Below are positions 36,502 to 46,324 of a DNA stretch of 64,000 nucleotides, piece by piece (position 1 is the stretch's first letter; each line of letters opens with the position of its first letter). The DNA is from Tepidaquicella sp964564635. GTDB lineage: Bacteria > Bacteroidota > Ignavibacteria > Tepidaquicellales > Tepidaquicellaceae. The position numbers and the translations under genes are program-made. The notes under the pieces were generated by a model that worked only from the letters and a program-made list of their open reading frames with translations, was not told the DNA's origin and ran no database searches. Location: the NCBI GenBank assembly GCA_964564635.1, contig CAZMAR010000002.1, positions 1 through 64,000 on the forward strand, read 5' to 3'.

Positions 36502-37458
36502 TTACAAGAAGAAAAGATATGCAACAAGTAACCCACTCGCTAAGGTAAGTCCAAACTGCATATTAAACTGAGCGGTTAGTAAATTATATTTAGTGCCGTA
36601 TTCAAATCTTTCTTGTCCATTTGGAGGAATATTTTTAGCCATCTTAATTAATTTTATTGCAGTTGGAAGAGTAATGAAATTTAATAGAGCGGGCCAGGGA
36701 AGTAACCCTAAAATAACAAAAATAACAATAGAAAGATAAGCTCCAATAATTAAGAAATAATAAAAATATCTTGACAATTTTTCTCCAATAATAATAGGTA
36801 TCGTTTTAATACCAAATTTACCATCAAATTTAATATCTCTAATGTTATTGGAATGCAAAATTGCATCAATTAAAAATCCTAAAGGTATTGAAAGAATAAT
36901 TGGCAACCAAGAAAATTCTCGGGTTTGTACATAATATGCACCGAAGGTCATACCTGTTCCAAATCCAAGAAACACCATTATATCTCCAAGTGCTTTATAT
37001 TTGAGTTGTAAGGGAGTTGCTGTATAAAAGACAGAAGAAAATAATCCGAAAATTATTAAATACAACACCCAGTTGCCAGTCATCTGCCAAAGGACAATGC
37101 CTATTATTAAAGCAATAGTAAAAGAAACTATAGATATAAGTTTCATTCCTTTTACTGACACAAGTCCCATAGAAAGTACCATTGAACCGCCATGTGGTAT
37201 TCCCAGTTCTTTGTTCTCTTTATCTATTCCTTTTTTATAGTCAAAAATATCATTAATAATATTCGCTCCAACTTGTACACACATTGCTCCAACCAGGGTC
37301 AGAAAGAAAATGAAAAAATTAAATTTAATCCCTTTATTTAGAATAACCGCCAGCAGAGAACCGTATAGAACTGGAATAACAGACGCAGGGAAAGCATAAG
37401 CTCTAATTGTCATCATCCATAGCTTAAAACCTTTTGGTAAATTTTTTTCTGAGTTCAT
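36502..37458 (-). CDS. menA: 1,4-dihydroxy-2-naphthoate polyprenyltransferase (UbiA family)
   Basis: A 318-residue integral membrane prenyltransferase with about nine helices. The first Asp-rich motif is NIINDIFDYKKGID (about 65-78). The second is around DAILHSNNIRDIKFD (about 193-207), which resembles the NxxRDxxxD pattern of MenA. MenA attaches the polyprenyl tail in menaquinone synthesis. That fits the quinol-oxidising CydAB and quinone-linked SdhAB found in the window. Other UbiA members share the first motif; the second motif and the length favour MenA. It is a monocistronic unit. Confidence 0.88.
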   Translation of the reverse strand: MNSEKNLPKGFKLWMMTIRAYAFPASVIPVLYGSLLAVILNKGIKFNFFIFFLTLVGAMCVQVGANIINDIFDYKKGIDKENKELGIPHGGSMVLSMGLVSVKGMKLISIVSFTIALIIGIVLWQMTGNWVLYLIIFGLFSSVFYTATPLQLKYKALGDIMVFLGFGTGMTFGAYYVQTREFSWLPIILSIPLGFLIDAILHSNNIRDIKFDGKFGIKTIPIIIGEKLSRYFYYFLIIGAYLSIVIFVILGLLPWPALLNFITLPTAIKLIKMAKNIPPNGQERFEYGTKYNLLTAQFNMQFGLTLASGLLVAYLFFL

Positions 37459-37817
37459 ATAATTAAATAATTTTTTTAAAAATAACTAAATCAAAATTAT
37501 TTTTAAAGATAAAAAATTTAATTCATTTGAAAATTCTATATAAGTAAACATATTATTTTATTTATTAATTCTTTTATACTTAAAGTATCCAACAACTTTC
37601 CTTGTGAATTATGATTTATACTGGGTGTTTGATGGTTTAGTTTACTATTTATAATATGAATTTTCATTAGGAGTATTACACTAATTTTTTCATTAGTAAA
37701 AATTAACTAATTGTTAGTTTAATTTATAAAATTGTAAAAAACTCTATTTTGTTTTCATTAAAAAAACGTTATTCCCCCATACTTAGTAGCGAGAAGAGAT
37801 AATATTATTTAAATTTT
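37459..37817. other. Non-coding spacer
   Basis: About 360 AT-rich bases between menA and the repeat-rich T9SS gene; both are on the minus strand. I see no RNA gene or hairpin terminator. The menA promoter is on the other side, so this holds at most the 3' end of the T9SS gene transcript and menA leader sequence. Confidence 0.4.
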
Positions 37818-39224
37818 TTATTTTATTAATAACAATTTTTTTGTTTCTGTAAAATCTTCGGTGGTTATTTTATAGAAATACACTCCACTTGTTAATTGTG
37901 ATCCGTCAAAAATAACCTCATAGGATCCGTGCTGCAGTTCTTCATTAACCAAGGTTGCAACTTCCTTTCCAAGTATGTTAAAAACTTTTATTATCACTAA
38001 TGGTTTACTGCTTTTAAAAGAATGATCGTATGGAATTTGAAATAAAATTTTAGTAACCATATTAAACGGGTTTGGATAATTCTGTAACAAATAATATCCT
38101 TCAGGGGCGTTAGAATTAAGTTTTTTGATTCCAATTGAAGTAGAATAATTACCGCCGTACGCCCCCATATCACTTCGAATCATTCCTAATCCCCAATCAC
38201 AATTCAATATGCTATCTTGAACAGCGGGATTACCGGCATCAATACAGGGAGAGTAACGAGGGTTATTGCAATGTATAGAATCCTGAAGATGGAAATTGCC
38301 TACAGCGGTGTCAACAAAAAATGGAAATAAATCTATACATCCTGTTCCAAACCATGGTTGGCCCACTCCACCCTGTATATTCGAATACCTTGCAATAAAT
38401 GTTTGCTGTCCTGAATAGGATAAAGAAGGTAAAGAACTATTGTATAAAATGTTATTGTAAAAATTAGATGAGGACGAAGTATTATCAAAATAAAGATAAA
38501 TATCTCCTCCATCAGCTGAAGTATTTAAATAAAAAGTATTATTAAATACATTTAAATTAGCCGTGACTGTAGATAAAGTTAATCCTCCACCCGATCCTAA
38601 AGTTCTATTTTTATAAAACACATTATGATCAAATTTTAAGACTCCGTTATTAAGAGATATATTTGCTCCACCGCCAGCCTCACCTGAAGTATTATTGACA
38701 AATTTGTTTCTATAAATATTTAACGTTCCCCCACTATGTTCTATCCACATACCTCCCCCACTCCAGATTGAGTAATTCCCTGTGTGAATATTGTCAAATA
38801 AATTTATTATTCCTGAAGTAATTTGTATGCAAGTACCACCACCATTTCCGGCTACCTGAGATAAATTTCCTGTTAATGTATTGTTTTTATATCTTACTTC
38901 AGTATTTCCAGCGGGAGTTCTTATCCAGCAGCCACCACCTGATTCTCGTGCTATGTTATTTGTAAAAGTATTGAACTCTACAATTATGGTAGAATTATTG
39001 CCCAAAGGATAGAGCATTGCTCCTGCAGCATCTCTGTGTTCGGAATTTTGATTAAAATTACATCCAACCATTGTTATAACAGTTCCTGAACCGATTGTCT
39101 GAACAAACAAACCTCCTGCCGTTCCATAAGGGTAACCTGATGTGTTTGGCGATGAATTTCTATTAAATGAACAATTTGTCACAGTAATATTACCAGTATT
39201 TGAAAATAAATTAGCCCCCCACAA
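37818..39224 (-). CDS. T9SS beta-helix protein, C-terminal part of a frameshifted gene
   Basis: 468 residues from a TTG in the shifted frame. The region about 1-250 is a right-handed parallel beta-helix with repeated coils such as TVTNCSFNRNSS, GGGMWIEHSGGTLNIYRNKF and GGGANISLNNGVLKFDHNVF. The final 90 or so residues are a T9SS type A domain (LLQNYPNPFNMVTKI, terminal KKLLLIK), with a short insert of charged residues after the NPFN motif. It has no signal peptide: the upstream part is in the other frame (39179-39640). Adding one G to a run of six (39215-39220) would fuse the halves. Whether it is a sequencing error, phase variation or true decay is not decidable here. Confidence 0.8.
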   Translation of the reverse strand: MWGANLFSNTGNITVTNCSFNRNSSPNTSGYPYGTAGGLFVQTIGSGTVITMVGCNFNQNSEHRDAAGAMLYPLGNNSTIIVEFNTFTNNIARESGGGCWIRTPAGNTEVRYKNNTLTGNLSQVAGNGGGTCIQITSGIINLFDNIHTGNYSIWSGGGMWIEHSGGTLNIYRNKFVNNTSGEAGGGANISLNNGVLKFDHNVFYKNRTLGSGGGLTLSTVTANLNVFNNTFYLNTSADGGDIYLYFDNTSSSSNFYNNILYNSSLPSLSYSGQQTFIARYSNIQGGVGQPWFGTGCIDLFPFFVDTAVGNFHLQDSIHCNNPRYSPCIDAGNPAVQDSILNCDWGLGMIRSDMGAYGGNYSTSIGIKKLNSNAPEGYYLLQNYPNPFNMVTKILFQIPYDHSFKSSKPLVIIKVFNILGKEVATLVNEELQHGSYEVIFDGSQLTSGVYFYKITTEDFTETKKLLLIK

Positions 39225-39640
39225 ATAAAACCTGCAACATTATCATTAAAAACACAGTTTTTAATATTTATTTGTGCCCCTTGAGTTGATATGTTTAATC
39301 CGCCTCCGTAGTCTGCCAGTCCGTTTTGAATTACTAATTCTTCAAGAATTATATGAGCAGCATTGGAAGTTGTATTTAATTGTAAAACCTGTAGTGCATT
39401 ACCTCCATTTAAAACAGGATACCCTACACCTCTTATAAGGAGAAAATAATTTTCCGAAGAAGAAAATGAAAGTGTTGCATTTAAATTATAGGTTCCTCCC
39501 AAAACATTTATAGTATCATTTTCCCCATTTGTAGCTGCGGTATTGAGAGCTATCTGGAATTGAGATAAATTACTGACCGTGAAATTTGCTGCATTTATGG
39601 TTGAAACAAAAAGTAAAATGTATACTAAAATATATTTCAC
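39179..39640 (-). CDS. Beta-helix protein, N-terminal part of a frameshifted gene
   Basis: 153 residues with a signal peptide (MKYILVYILLFVSTINAANF) followed by the first beta-helix coils (FQIALNTAATNGENDTINV, LEELVIQNGLADYGGGLNI, then QINIKNCVFNDNVAG). From FICGGLIYFQ on it reads out of frame and stops at 39179. The continuation CGANLFSNTGNITVTNC is in the other frame. Together with the entry at 37818 it would give one secreted protein of roughly 610 residues. Confidence 0.78.
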   Translation of the reverse strand: MKYILVYILLFVSTINAANFTVSNLSQFQIALNTAATNGENDTINVLGGTYNLNATLSFSSSENYFLLIRGVGYPVLNGGNALQVLQLNTTSNAAHIILEELVIQNGLADYGGGLNISTQGAQINIKNCVFNDNVAGFICGGLIYFQILVILL

Positions 39641-39963
39641 TGTGAATTGTGTAAATATTAAAAATATTTTTTAAAAAATTAATTTGATTTCAGTTATTTA
39701 AAAATTATTAAGTATGTATTCTTTACCATTGCTATTTTAAATCTCTAATTATTAGCTTTTACACTGTTCTTTTGATATTATTTATTGTCGATTATAAAAA
39801 TCTTTGAAGAATTTTCAGAAATATTTTATTTCAATTCTATAAAACTCCTAACTAATATACTTATATTGGTAACAGTATGCAACAGGTCAAAATTTTTATT
39901 TAAAAATTTAACAATTCCGCTTCTCTTCTATAGATTTTGGTTCTATATTTAGAAAAATTTATA
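39641..39963. other. Non-coding spacer
   Basis: About 320 AT-rich bases between two minus-strand T9SS cargo genes. It should contain the promoter of the beta-helix gene. No recognised motif, RNA or repeat was seen. Confidence 0.4.
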
Positions 39964-41442
39964 TTATTTTATTAATAGCATTTTTTTTGTTTCTGTGAAA
40001 TCTCCTGCAGTCATACTGTAAAAATATATACCACTTGTAAGTTGTGAACCATCGAAAGTTATTTCATAAGTTCCCGCGCTTAATTCTTCATTGACCAACA
40101 CAGTTACTTCCTTTCCAAGTATATCAATAACTTTTAAGGTTACCAGCGGATTTTTTCCATAGCATGTATTGCAGAACGGAATTTGAAATATAATTTTTGT
40201 TATCGGATTAAAAGGATTAGGATAGTTTTGTAATAGTGAATATTTCGAGGGAATTTCTGTGCTGATATTGTTTACTTTACTTGGATTACCTGATAGGTTG
40301 CATTTGAAGTAAATCTCCCAGTTCAAATTACGATTGTCCTCCCATACCACATACACAGCGGTTCCAGATATGGCTACTGAAGTCCATTTGGAATCAGCGG
40401 TATCACTAGTTAGCCGTATATCCCCAAACCAGTTTACCCCTGCATTTGTAGAACGTTTGTAGTATATATCATAATTCCCATTACGAGTATCTTCCCAAAC
40501 GATATGATTAGCTATGGTAGTTGCCACAATAGAAGGTGCATAGGAATTAGCAGTATTATTAGTTAGTCGAGTATCTGCACTCCAATTTACCCCGTTATCT
40601 GTAGAGCGTTTGTAGTATATCTCATAATTTCCATCGCGATTGTCCTGCCATACAACATGTACAGCAGAACCAGCAGCTGCTACTGAAGGACCCATTGAAT
40701 TAGCAGTATTATTAGTTAGTCGAGTATCTGCACTCCAATTTACCCCTCCATTGGTAGAACGCTTATAGTATATCTCCCAATTTCCATCACGATTATCATA
40801 CCATACCACATGAACTACAGAACCAGATACTGCCACTGAAGGAAAACTTGAGTTAGATGTATTATTTGTTAGACGCACATCTGATTGCCAATTCACCCCT
40901 CCATTGGTAGAACGCTTGTAATAGATCTCCTCATTTCCATCACGATTGTCATACCATACTACATGAACTATAGAGCCAGATACTGCCATAGAAGGACCAA
41001 GAGATCCACTGGCGTTATTGGTCAGGCGAACATCTGATTGCCAGTTAGTTCCCGAATTTGTTGTTCGTTTATAATATATTTCCCAATTCCCATCTCGAGA
41101 CTCTGACCATACCACATGGACGGTTGAGCTTGATACTGCTATAGAAGGCTCAAGAGATCCACTGGCGTTATTTGTTAGGCGAACATCTGATTGCCAGTTA
41201 GTTCCTGAATTTGTTGAACGTTTATAATATATCTCAGAATTTCCATCTCGATAGTCTGCCCATACCACATGAACAACATTTCCACTTCCCCCAACACACC
41301 AAGCATTATTCCGAGTTGTGTAAGATTCGTATGAATTATTTGTTAACCGAACATCCGGTTGCCACTGGGCAAAGCAACTAATAATTAAGAATGAAGAATG
41401 AAGAATTAAAAAAATTACAAAAAAGAAAATTGATTTTTTCAT
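39964..41442 (-). CDS. T9SS-secreted sialidase-like seven-repeat protein
   Basis: A 492-residue secreted protein. The start is taken at 41442 (MKKSIFFFVIFLIL), where the signal peptide begins; a longer in-frame ATG at 41481 adds 13 residues before it. After the signal come seven tandem repeats (first 56, then six of 51 residues; 27-388), with the pattern WxxDxRLTNN, SxxVHVVWxDxRDGNxEIYYKRSTN. Each is a BNR/sialidase-like blade, so a propeller is likely. The C-terminal 90 or so residues are the T9SS type A domain (LLQNYPNPFNPITKI, terminal KKMLLIK). The catalytic residues of true sialidases are not evident, so I call it a binding or structural protein. Confidence 0.85.
   Translation of the reverse strand: MKKSIFFFVIFLILHSSFLIISCFAQWQPDVRLTNNSYESYTTRNNAWCVGGSGNVVHVVWADYRDGNSEIYYKRSTNSGTNWQSDVRLTNNASGSLEPSIAVSSSTVHVVWSESRDGNWEIYYKRTTNSGTNWQSDVRLTNNASGSLGPSMAVSGSIVHVVWYDNRDGNEEIYYKRSTNGGVNWQSDVRLTNNTSNSSFPSVAVSGSVVHVVWYDNRDGNWEIYYKRSTNGGVNWSADTRLTNNTANSMGPSVAAAGSAVHVVWQDNRDGNYEIYYKRSTDNGVNWSADTRLTNNTANSYAPSIVATTIANHIVWEDTRNGNYDIYYKRSTNAGVNWFGDIRLTSDTADSKWTSVAISGTAVYVVWEDNRNLNWEIYFKCNLSGNPSKVNNISTEIPSKYSLLQNYPNPFNPITKIIFQIPFCNTCYGKNPLVTLKVIDILGKEVTVLVNEELSAGTYEITFDGSQLTSGIYFYSMTAGDFTETKKMLLIK
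40279..41364 (-). repeat. Seven tandem coding repeats of about 153 bp
   Basis: The repeat tract of the gene above: one unit of 168 bp followed by six of 153 bp. The protein pattern is well kept, and neighbouring units share long near-identical stretches (for example the units with QSDVRLTNNASGSL), which implies recent duplication. Confidence 0.85.
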
Positions 41443-42090
41443 AATTGTTTTTTTAAAAAATTTATAAATCCCCACCACCACATTTTTTGGGGTTGTTAAT
41501 TTAGTTAATAATGCTTTTTAAAAACATAATTCAGAATATTAAAAAATATTTTGAAAAATGTTATTTAACTAATTTAAATAAAATTAATAATAAATTAGAA
41601 AATATACAATAGCCTATTTCCAATTTGAATTGTCAGGAATGTTATTGTAAAATATTGATTATAAATTAGATAACCAAAAATTTATTTTATAGAATTGATG
41701 AACTTAAAAATTATATTTTATTACCAAACAATTGTAAAGATATTAATAACTATATAAATTCCAAGCTATATCCTTATCAACAAGCATTTTTGAACACTAC
41801 AATAAAAATTTGTGGGGGTTACAGTAGTACAAAGAAAAAGAACCAAGTGTTAGAAAAATAAGAAAAAAAAATTACCCTCATAGCCATTAAATTGATCAAT
41901 AAAAGCACAGCAAGTAAAAAAATATCATAAAATCTGTTTAACCCCAATAAAATTCTAATAAAAATTTATCTTGATTTCTCTTTTTTTAAAAAATATTTAA
42001 AAATTTTTTTAAAAAAGATATTACCGAATTTCTATTTTAAAACGTTTATATCTTGAAACAAATATCTTGCTGAATTAGTTTTAAAAATGT
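41443..42090. other. Divergent AT-rich intergenic region
   Basis: About 650 bases separating the minus-strand repeat protein from the plus-strand operon beginning at 42091. No gene or RNA recognised. Promoters for both directions are expected. Confidence 0.4.
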
Positions 42091-45000
42091 ATGAATATTG
42101 GTACTTTAACCGCTAACGAGGCTTTAAACTCGTTGGAAAAGAAATTATCTGAAACCTATCAAAGAGAGCAGGATTTTTATTATTTAAAAAGGACTTTGAT
42201 TATAAATATTTTATTCTTAACTATTTCTTTTTTGATAATAGTTTCAGGTATATTTATTAATTATAACAGTTTCGTAAGAACAATAATTTTTTGGGGAATA
42301 GTATCAGGGTATATTGTTCTTTCCTTAATAATTTCAATAATTTACTTAATTAAGAAAGGTATTGTAGGAAATTTGCATAATAACTTCTCCCCTGAAAAAT
42401 ATTCTGAAAAATTAGAAAAGAAACATTCAGAAATTGGAGATGATTTACATTTTTCCCTGTCTATATATAAATCATTTTTACAGACAAATTCTAATAATCA
42501 AGACGCCTCTTTATTTTTTTCATTCTCTCTTGCAGAATATAACCTTAAAAGAATAGCCCAAAAATATAAAGATAAAGATTTTTCTTCATTCATATCTTTT
42601 AAAGTTATAAAAAGATTATTTAAGTATTTAATAATTATCGTTTCGTTTATTATAATTTTATTTATTTCTTTTTCAAAACCTTTATTTTCATCTTTTAATA
42701 AATTTATAAATTATAATTATGAATTTACCTATGATAATGAAAGTATAAAGTTTGATATTTATCCTGGAAATACAAAAGTATTAAAAGGTAGTAATTTGAT
42801 AATAACAGCAAAAATTAATTCCCTTGACCCTGATATAACAATAAACGAACTTACTTTTATCACGGAAATCCTATACGGAAAAGATGAATGGGCTTTAAGT
42901 AAAAAAGAAATTTTGAAAAATAATAGTAATGAGAAAAATACATTTACCACAGTAATTGAAAATATTAATTCCGAAACAAGATATTATTTCTCATACAAAG
43001 ATGTAAAGTCAACCATATATGAAATATCTCTGTTAGACTTTCCTTCTGTGATTCAGTTAAATGTAACAGTTACTCCACCAGAATATACACGGATAAAAAA
43101 ATTCACACTTGAAAATACCGATGGAAATATTATTTGTCCTGAGGGAAGTGAGATAGAGTTTTTTATAACATCAAATAAAGAACTATCATCAGCCGGAATT
43201 GAATTAAGTAATGACGAAAATAATTATATAAACACAATTTATTTTAATGCAGACAAAAAAACTGCAACTGGAAAAATTGTAGTTTCCCAAACAGTAAATT
43301 ACAGATTTGTTTTAAAAGATACTGAGGGTTCTTTGAATAGAGATGATAAAGCTTACAAGGTAAAAGTAATATATGACTCTCCCCCGCAAATACGAATCAT
43401 TGAACCACCAAATTCCGAATATTCTATCAAAGGTGAAAAATCAATTATTGTAAGGTCAAGAATTTCTGATGATTATGGATTTAGTTCATTAGAATTATTT
43501 TACAATATTGCTGGTAAAAACTCCTCCGCCGGTTCAGTGTATAACAACATTTTTATACCTATTCAGAATAAAGATGCTTCAATTATTGAGGTTCCTTATG
43601 TGTGGTATATTCCGAGTTTAAAACAAGGTCAGTATATAGAATATTACCTGATTGTAACTGATAATAATGGCAAAAGCACTAAGTCTGAAACCAGATATTT
43701 AAAATATGTTTCCCCAATTGAACTGTTAAAAAATAGTGAAAAATATACAGGTGAAATTAAACAGAGACTTAATTCCATTCTTGAGGATATAAAAAATATG
43801 GAAAATGATATAGCAGAATTAAGTAAGAATATAGAAAAGAGTGAAGAACTTGGTGTAAATGAAGCGTTAAAGAAAAAAGAATTAGAGGAAAAAGTAGAAA
43901 GAATTCAGGAGAACCTTGACGCTCTGGAAAAGAATTTAAATCAAACTCTCGACGAATTAATGCAAAATAATGTCCTAAGTGAAAAGACATTAAAGCAATT
44001 TTTAGAATTACAGGAACAGTTCAACAAGATAAATACAGAAGAATTTAGAGAGATGCTGAAAAAGTTACAGAAAGCCTTGAAAAGCGACAATCCAAAAGAA
44101 TTCAAAGAAGAATTAAGAAATATAAATTTTGATGAAGAAGCCTTTAGAAAGCAGCTTGAAGAAATTATGAAGTTAATGTATAAAATTGAGAATCTTCAAA
44201 AGTTTGGTGAATTAACAAAGCAACTTGATGAAATAACCAAAAAACAACAGGAATTAAAAGAGCAAACAAAATCGACAGATAAAAATAATTTAGAAGAATC
44301 AAAAAAACTTTCAGAACAACAAAATGAGATAAAAAATGAATTAAACAATTTTAAAAATAATTTAAACAATTTATTAGAAAATATTAAGAAAACTAAAGAT
44401 GATTTAAGTACAGAAGATTTAGAAAAAATAAAAGAAAAACTAAATTCACGAAAAACATCTGATAAAATGAATAAGTCTTCTGAACAATTAAAACAGGGTA
44501 ATTTGAAAGAATCAGAAGAAACGCAGGAAGATATAATGCAGGATTTAAATGAACTAAACGAGGAAATGATGGATGCATTAGAGAATGCTCTTGATTCTGA
44601 AAATTTCTTAATGAAAATGATGAATAAAATAAAACAGGTTAAGAATGATATTGCTGAACTGAGTAAAGAGCAAGAAGCTTTAAAGAATAAAACAAAGAAC
44701 AGTACAGAAATCAAAGAACTATCAGATGAACAAAGGGATTTAAGGACAAGACTTTCAAAGAGTATAGACGACATTTTTGAATTAACAAAAGATGGTTTAC
44801 AAATTCCGCCAGAGCTTGGCAGGGAGTTGGGTGAAGCATATAACAAAATGGAAAAAGCGGAGAAAAATTTATTCCAATCAGATAAAGGAGAGGCATTACC
44901 AAATCAGGAAAAGGCTAAGGAGTCACTAGATAAATCATTAGAAATGCTTGATAATTTAATTTCCCAAATAGAAGAACAGGCAAAAACAGGAAATAAGAAA

Positions 45001-45588
45001 GGGAGTAACTCTCGATTATCTTCATTAATGGAAAAACTTGCTCAGCTAATTTTAATGCAACAAGGAATTAATGGACAATTACAAAAGCTTGCTCTTGATG
45101 GCAACAAGGGAACTGATGGAAAGGGTCGATATGACAACGACATAGAAAAGAAAGATGTAATCGAAAAATTAAAACTTCAGCAGGAACAGGTTAAAAAGTC
45201 GCTTGAAGAATTAAACGCTGAATTTGAAAAAGAAAGAAAAAAAACAGGAGAAAAACTGCTTGGTGATTTAAAAGAAGTAGAAAAGGATATGGAACAAATA
45301 ATAAAAGATTTGAGCGAATATAAAATTGATCAGAAAACCATAGAGCGACAGAATAAAATTCTTTCAAGAATGCTGGAGTTTCAGCTTTCACAAAGAGAAA
45401 AAGATTTTGAGCAGAAAAGAGAATCAAAACCAGGGGAAAACATAATAAGGAATTCTCCTCCGGAAATTGTTATCTCCGGACCTAATTCATTAAATACTCT
45501 ACAGGAAGATTTTTTAAGAATAAAGGGAGAAGGATACTCAGAGGAATTTGAAAAAATAATTTTAAGATATTTAGAATTAATAAAATGA
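42091..45588 (+). CDS. Giant membrane-anchored coiled-coil protein (DUF4175-like)
   Basis: A 1165-residue protein. Membrane helices lie at about 31-55, 63-90 and 170-195. A beta-rich middle part (about 215-545) contains Ig-like stretches (VIQLNVTVTPPEYTRIKKF; YDSPPQIRIIEPPNSEYS). From about 550 to 1110 the chain is almost entirely charged coiled coil rich in Glu, Lys, Leu, Gln and Asn. The C-terminus is short and apolar (PEIVISGPNSLN). The layout is like the DUF4175-type proteins annotated in this clade, which have no settled function. It heads a four-gene operon (spacing 19 bases to the next gene). It may bridge the envelope, but that is inference. Confidence 0.72.
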   Translation: MNIGTLTANEALNSLEKKLSETYQREQDFYYLKRTLIINILFLTISFLIIVSGIFINYNSFVRTIIFWGIVSGYIVLSLIISIIYLIKKGIVGNLHNNFSPEKYSEKLEKKHSEIGDDLHFSLSIYKSFLQTNSNNQDASLFFSFSLAEYNLKRIAQKYKDKDFSSFISFKVIKRLFKYLIIIVSFIIILFISFSKPLFSSFNKFINYNYEFTYDNESIKFDIYPGNTKVLKGSNLIITAKINSLDPDITINELTFITEILYGKDEWALSKKEILKNNSNEKNTFTTVIENINSETRYYFSYKDVKSTIYEISLLDFPSVIQLNVTVTPPEYTRIKKFTLENTDGNIICPEGSEIEFFITSNKELSSAGIELSNDENNYINTIYFNADKKTATGKIVVSQTVNYRFVLKDTEGSLNRDDKAYKVKVIYDSPPQIRIIEPPNSEYSIKGEKSIIVRSRISDDYGFSSLELFYNIAGKNSSAGSVYNNIFIPIQNKDASIIEVPYVWYIPSLKQGQYIEYYLIVTDNNGKSTKSETRYLKYVSPIELLKNSEKYTGEIKQRLNSILEDIKNMENDIAELSKNIEKSEELGVNEALKKKELEEKVERIQENLDALEKNLNQTLDELMQNNVLSEKTLKQFLELQEQFNKINTEEFREMLKKLQKALKSDNPKEFKEELRNINFDEEAFRKQLEEIMKLMYKIENLQKFGELTKQLDEITKKQQELKEQTKSTDKNNLEESKKLSEQQNEIKNELNNFKNNLNNLLENIKKTKDDLSTEDLEKIKEKLNSRKTSDKMNKSSEQLKQGNLKESEETQEDIMQDLNELNEEMMDALENALDSENFLMKMMNKIKQVKNDIAELSKEQEALKNKTKNSTEIKELSDEQRDLRTRLSKSIDDIFELTKDGLQIPPELGRELGEAYNKMEKAEKNLFQSDKGEALPNQEKAKESLDKSLEMLDNLISQIEEQAKTGNKKGSNSRLSSLMEKLAQLILMQQGINGQLQKLALDGNKGTDGKGRYDNDIEKKDVIEKLKLQQEQVKKSLEELNAEFEKERKKTGEKLLGDLKEVEKDMEQIIKDLSEYKIDQKTIERQNKILSRMLEFQLSQREKDFEQKRESKPGENIIRNSPPEIVISGPNSLNTLQEDFLRIKGEGYSEEFEKIILRYLELIK

Positions 45589-45607
45589 TTAATGAGGATA
45601 GATTTAA

Positions 45608-46324
45608 ATGGTCGAAAAAACTATTGCTGTAATAGGTGATATTCATGGGTGTATAAATACGTTTGAAAAATTATACAAATTAATCTCTAAATATAAGTGT
45701 CAAATATATTGTGTTGGAGATTTAATAGACAGAGGAAATTTTTCAAAAGAGGTTGTGCAATTCTGTATTGATAAAAATATTCATTCTGTAAAAGGAAATC
45801 ATGAGCAAATTTTATTGGATGCAATTGAAGGATATAAAAATTATATTAAACAAGATCTTAATGGATTTTCACAACTTGACTTATGTGAGGAACTTGATAT
45901 GTTTTATATTAATGGAGGGGGTTCCACTCAAAAAAGTTATACAGGAACTGAAGATCGTTTGAATTTTCACAAACTGGAAAAAAAATTAGATGAACTGGGG
46001 CATTTAGAATTTTTTAGAAACCTTCCTATAAAATTAGAGTTTGAAAAGGTTGTTATTTCGCATGCCGGCATCATAGCTGATATGCCAGAAATTAATATTC
46101 TATGGAACAGAAAAATACCTGGTGATATTGGAAAGCTTCAAATATTTGGACATACCCCACATTCAAAAGTGCTAACAGATAACAAAAGTTATGTAAATGT
46201 TGACACCGGCTGCGTTTATGGTGGAAAACTATCTGCTGCTATAGTTAATTTAAATTCTGGTAAAATACAGGACATTCTTTCAGTAAAAACAGAAACTAAA
46301 GATTATGAAGAAAATTCATTTTAA
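45608..46324 (+). CDS. Calcineurin-like metallophosphoesterase (PrpA/ApaH/PP1-like)
   Basis: A 238-residue phosphoesterase with the classic metal-binding motifs GDIHG (residues 10-14), GDLIDRG (about 36-42), GNHEQ (about 62-66) and, further on, the His motifs around VVISHAG and IFGHTPH. This is the PPP-type serine/threonine phosphatase or diadenosine tetraphosphatase fold with a two-metal site. No extra domain is present, so the substrate may be a phosphoprotein or a nucleotide. It lies 19 bases after the coiled-coil gene and its end overlaps lhgO by 20 bases. Confidence 0.9.
   Translation: MVEKTIAVIGDIHGCINTFEKLYKLISKYKCQIYCVGDLIDRGNFSKEVVQFCIDKNIHSVKGNHEQILLDAIEGYKNYIKQDLNGFSQLDLCEELDMFYINGGGSTQKSYTGTEDRLNFHKLEKKLDELGHLEFFRNLPIKLEFEKVVISHAGIIADMPEINILWNRKIPGDIGKLQIFGHTPHSKVLTDNKSYVNVDTGCVYGGKLSAAIVNLNSGKIQDILSVKTETKDYEENSF

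Noticed and set aside
41443..42090. Possible RNA gene in the divergent spacer
   Set aside because: No stable GC-rich helix or known RNA motif could be drawn.
44196..44846. 216-codon minus-strand reading frame rich in Ser, Phe and Leu
   Set aside because: It is the antisense of the Lys/Glu/Asn-rich coiled coil; composition explains the length and no motif is present.
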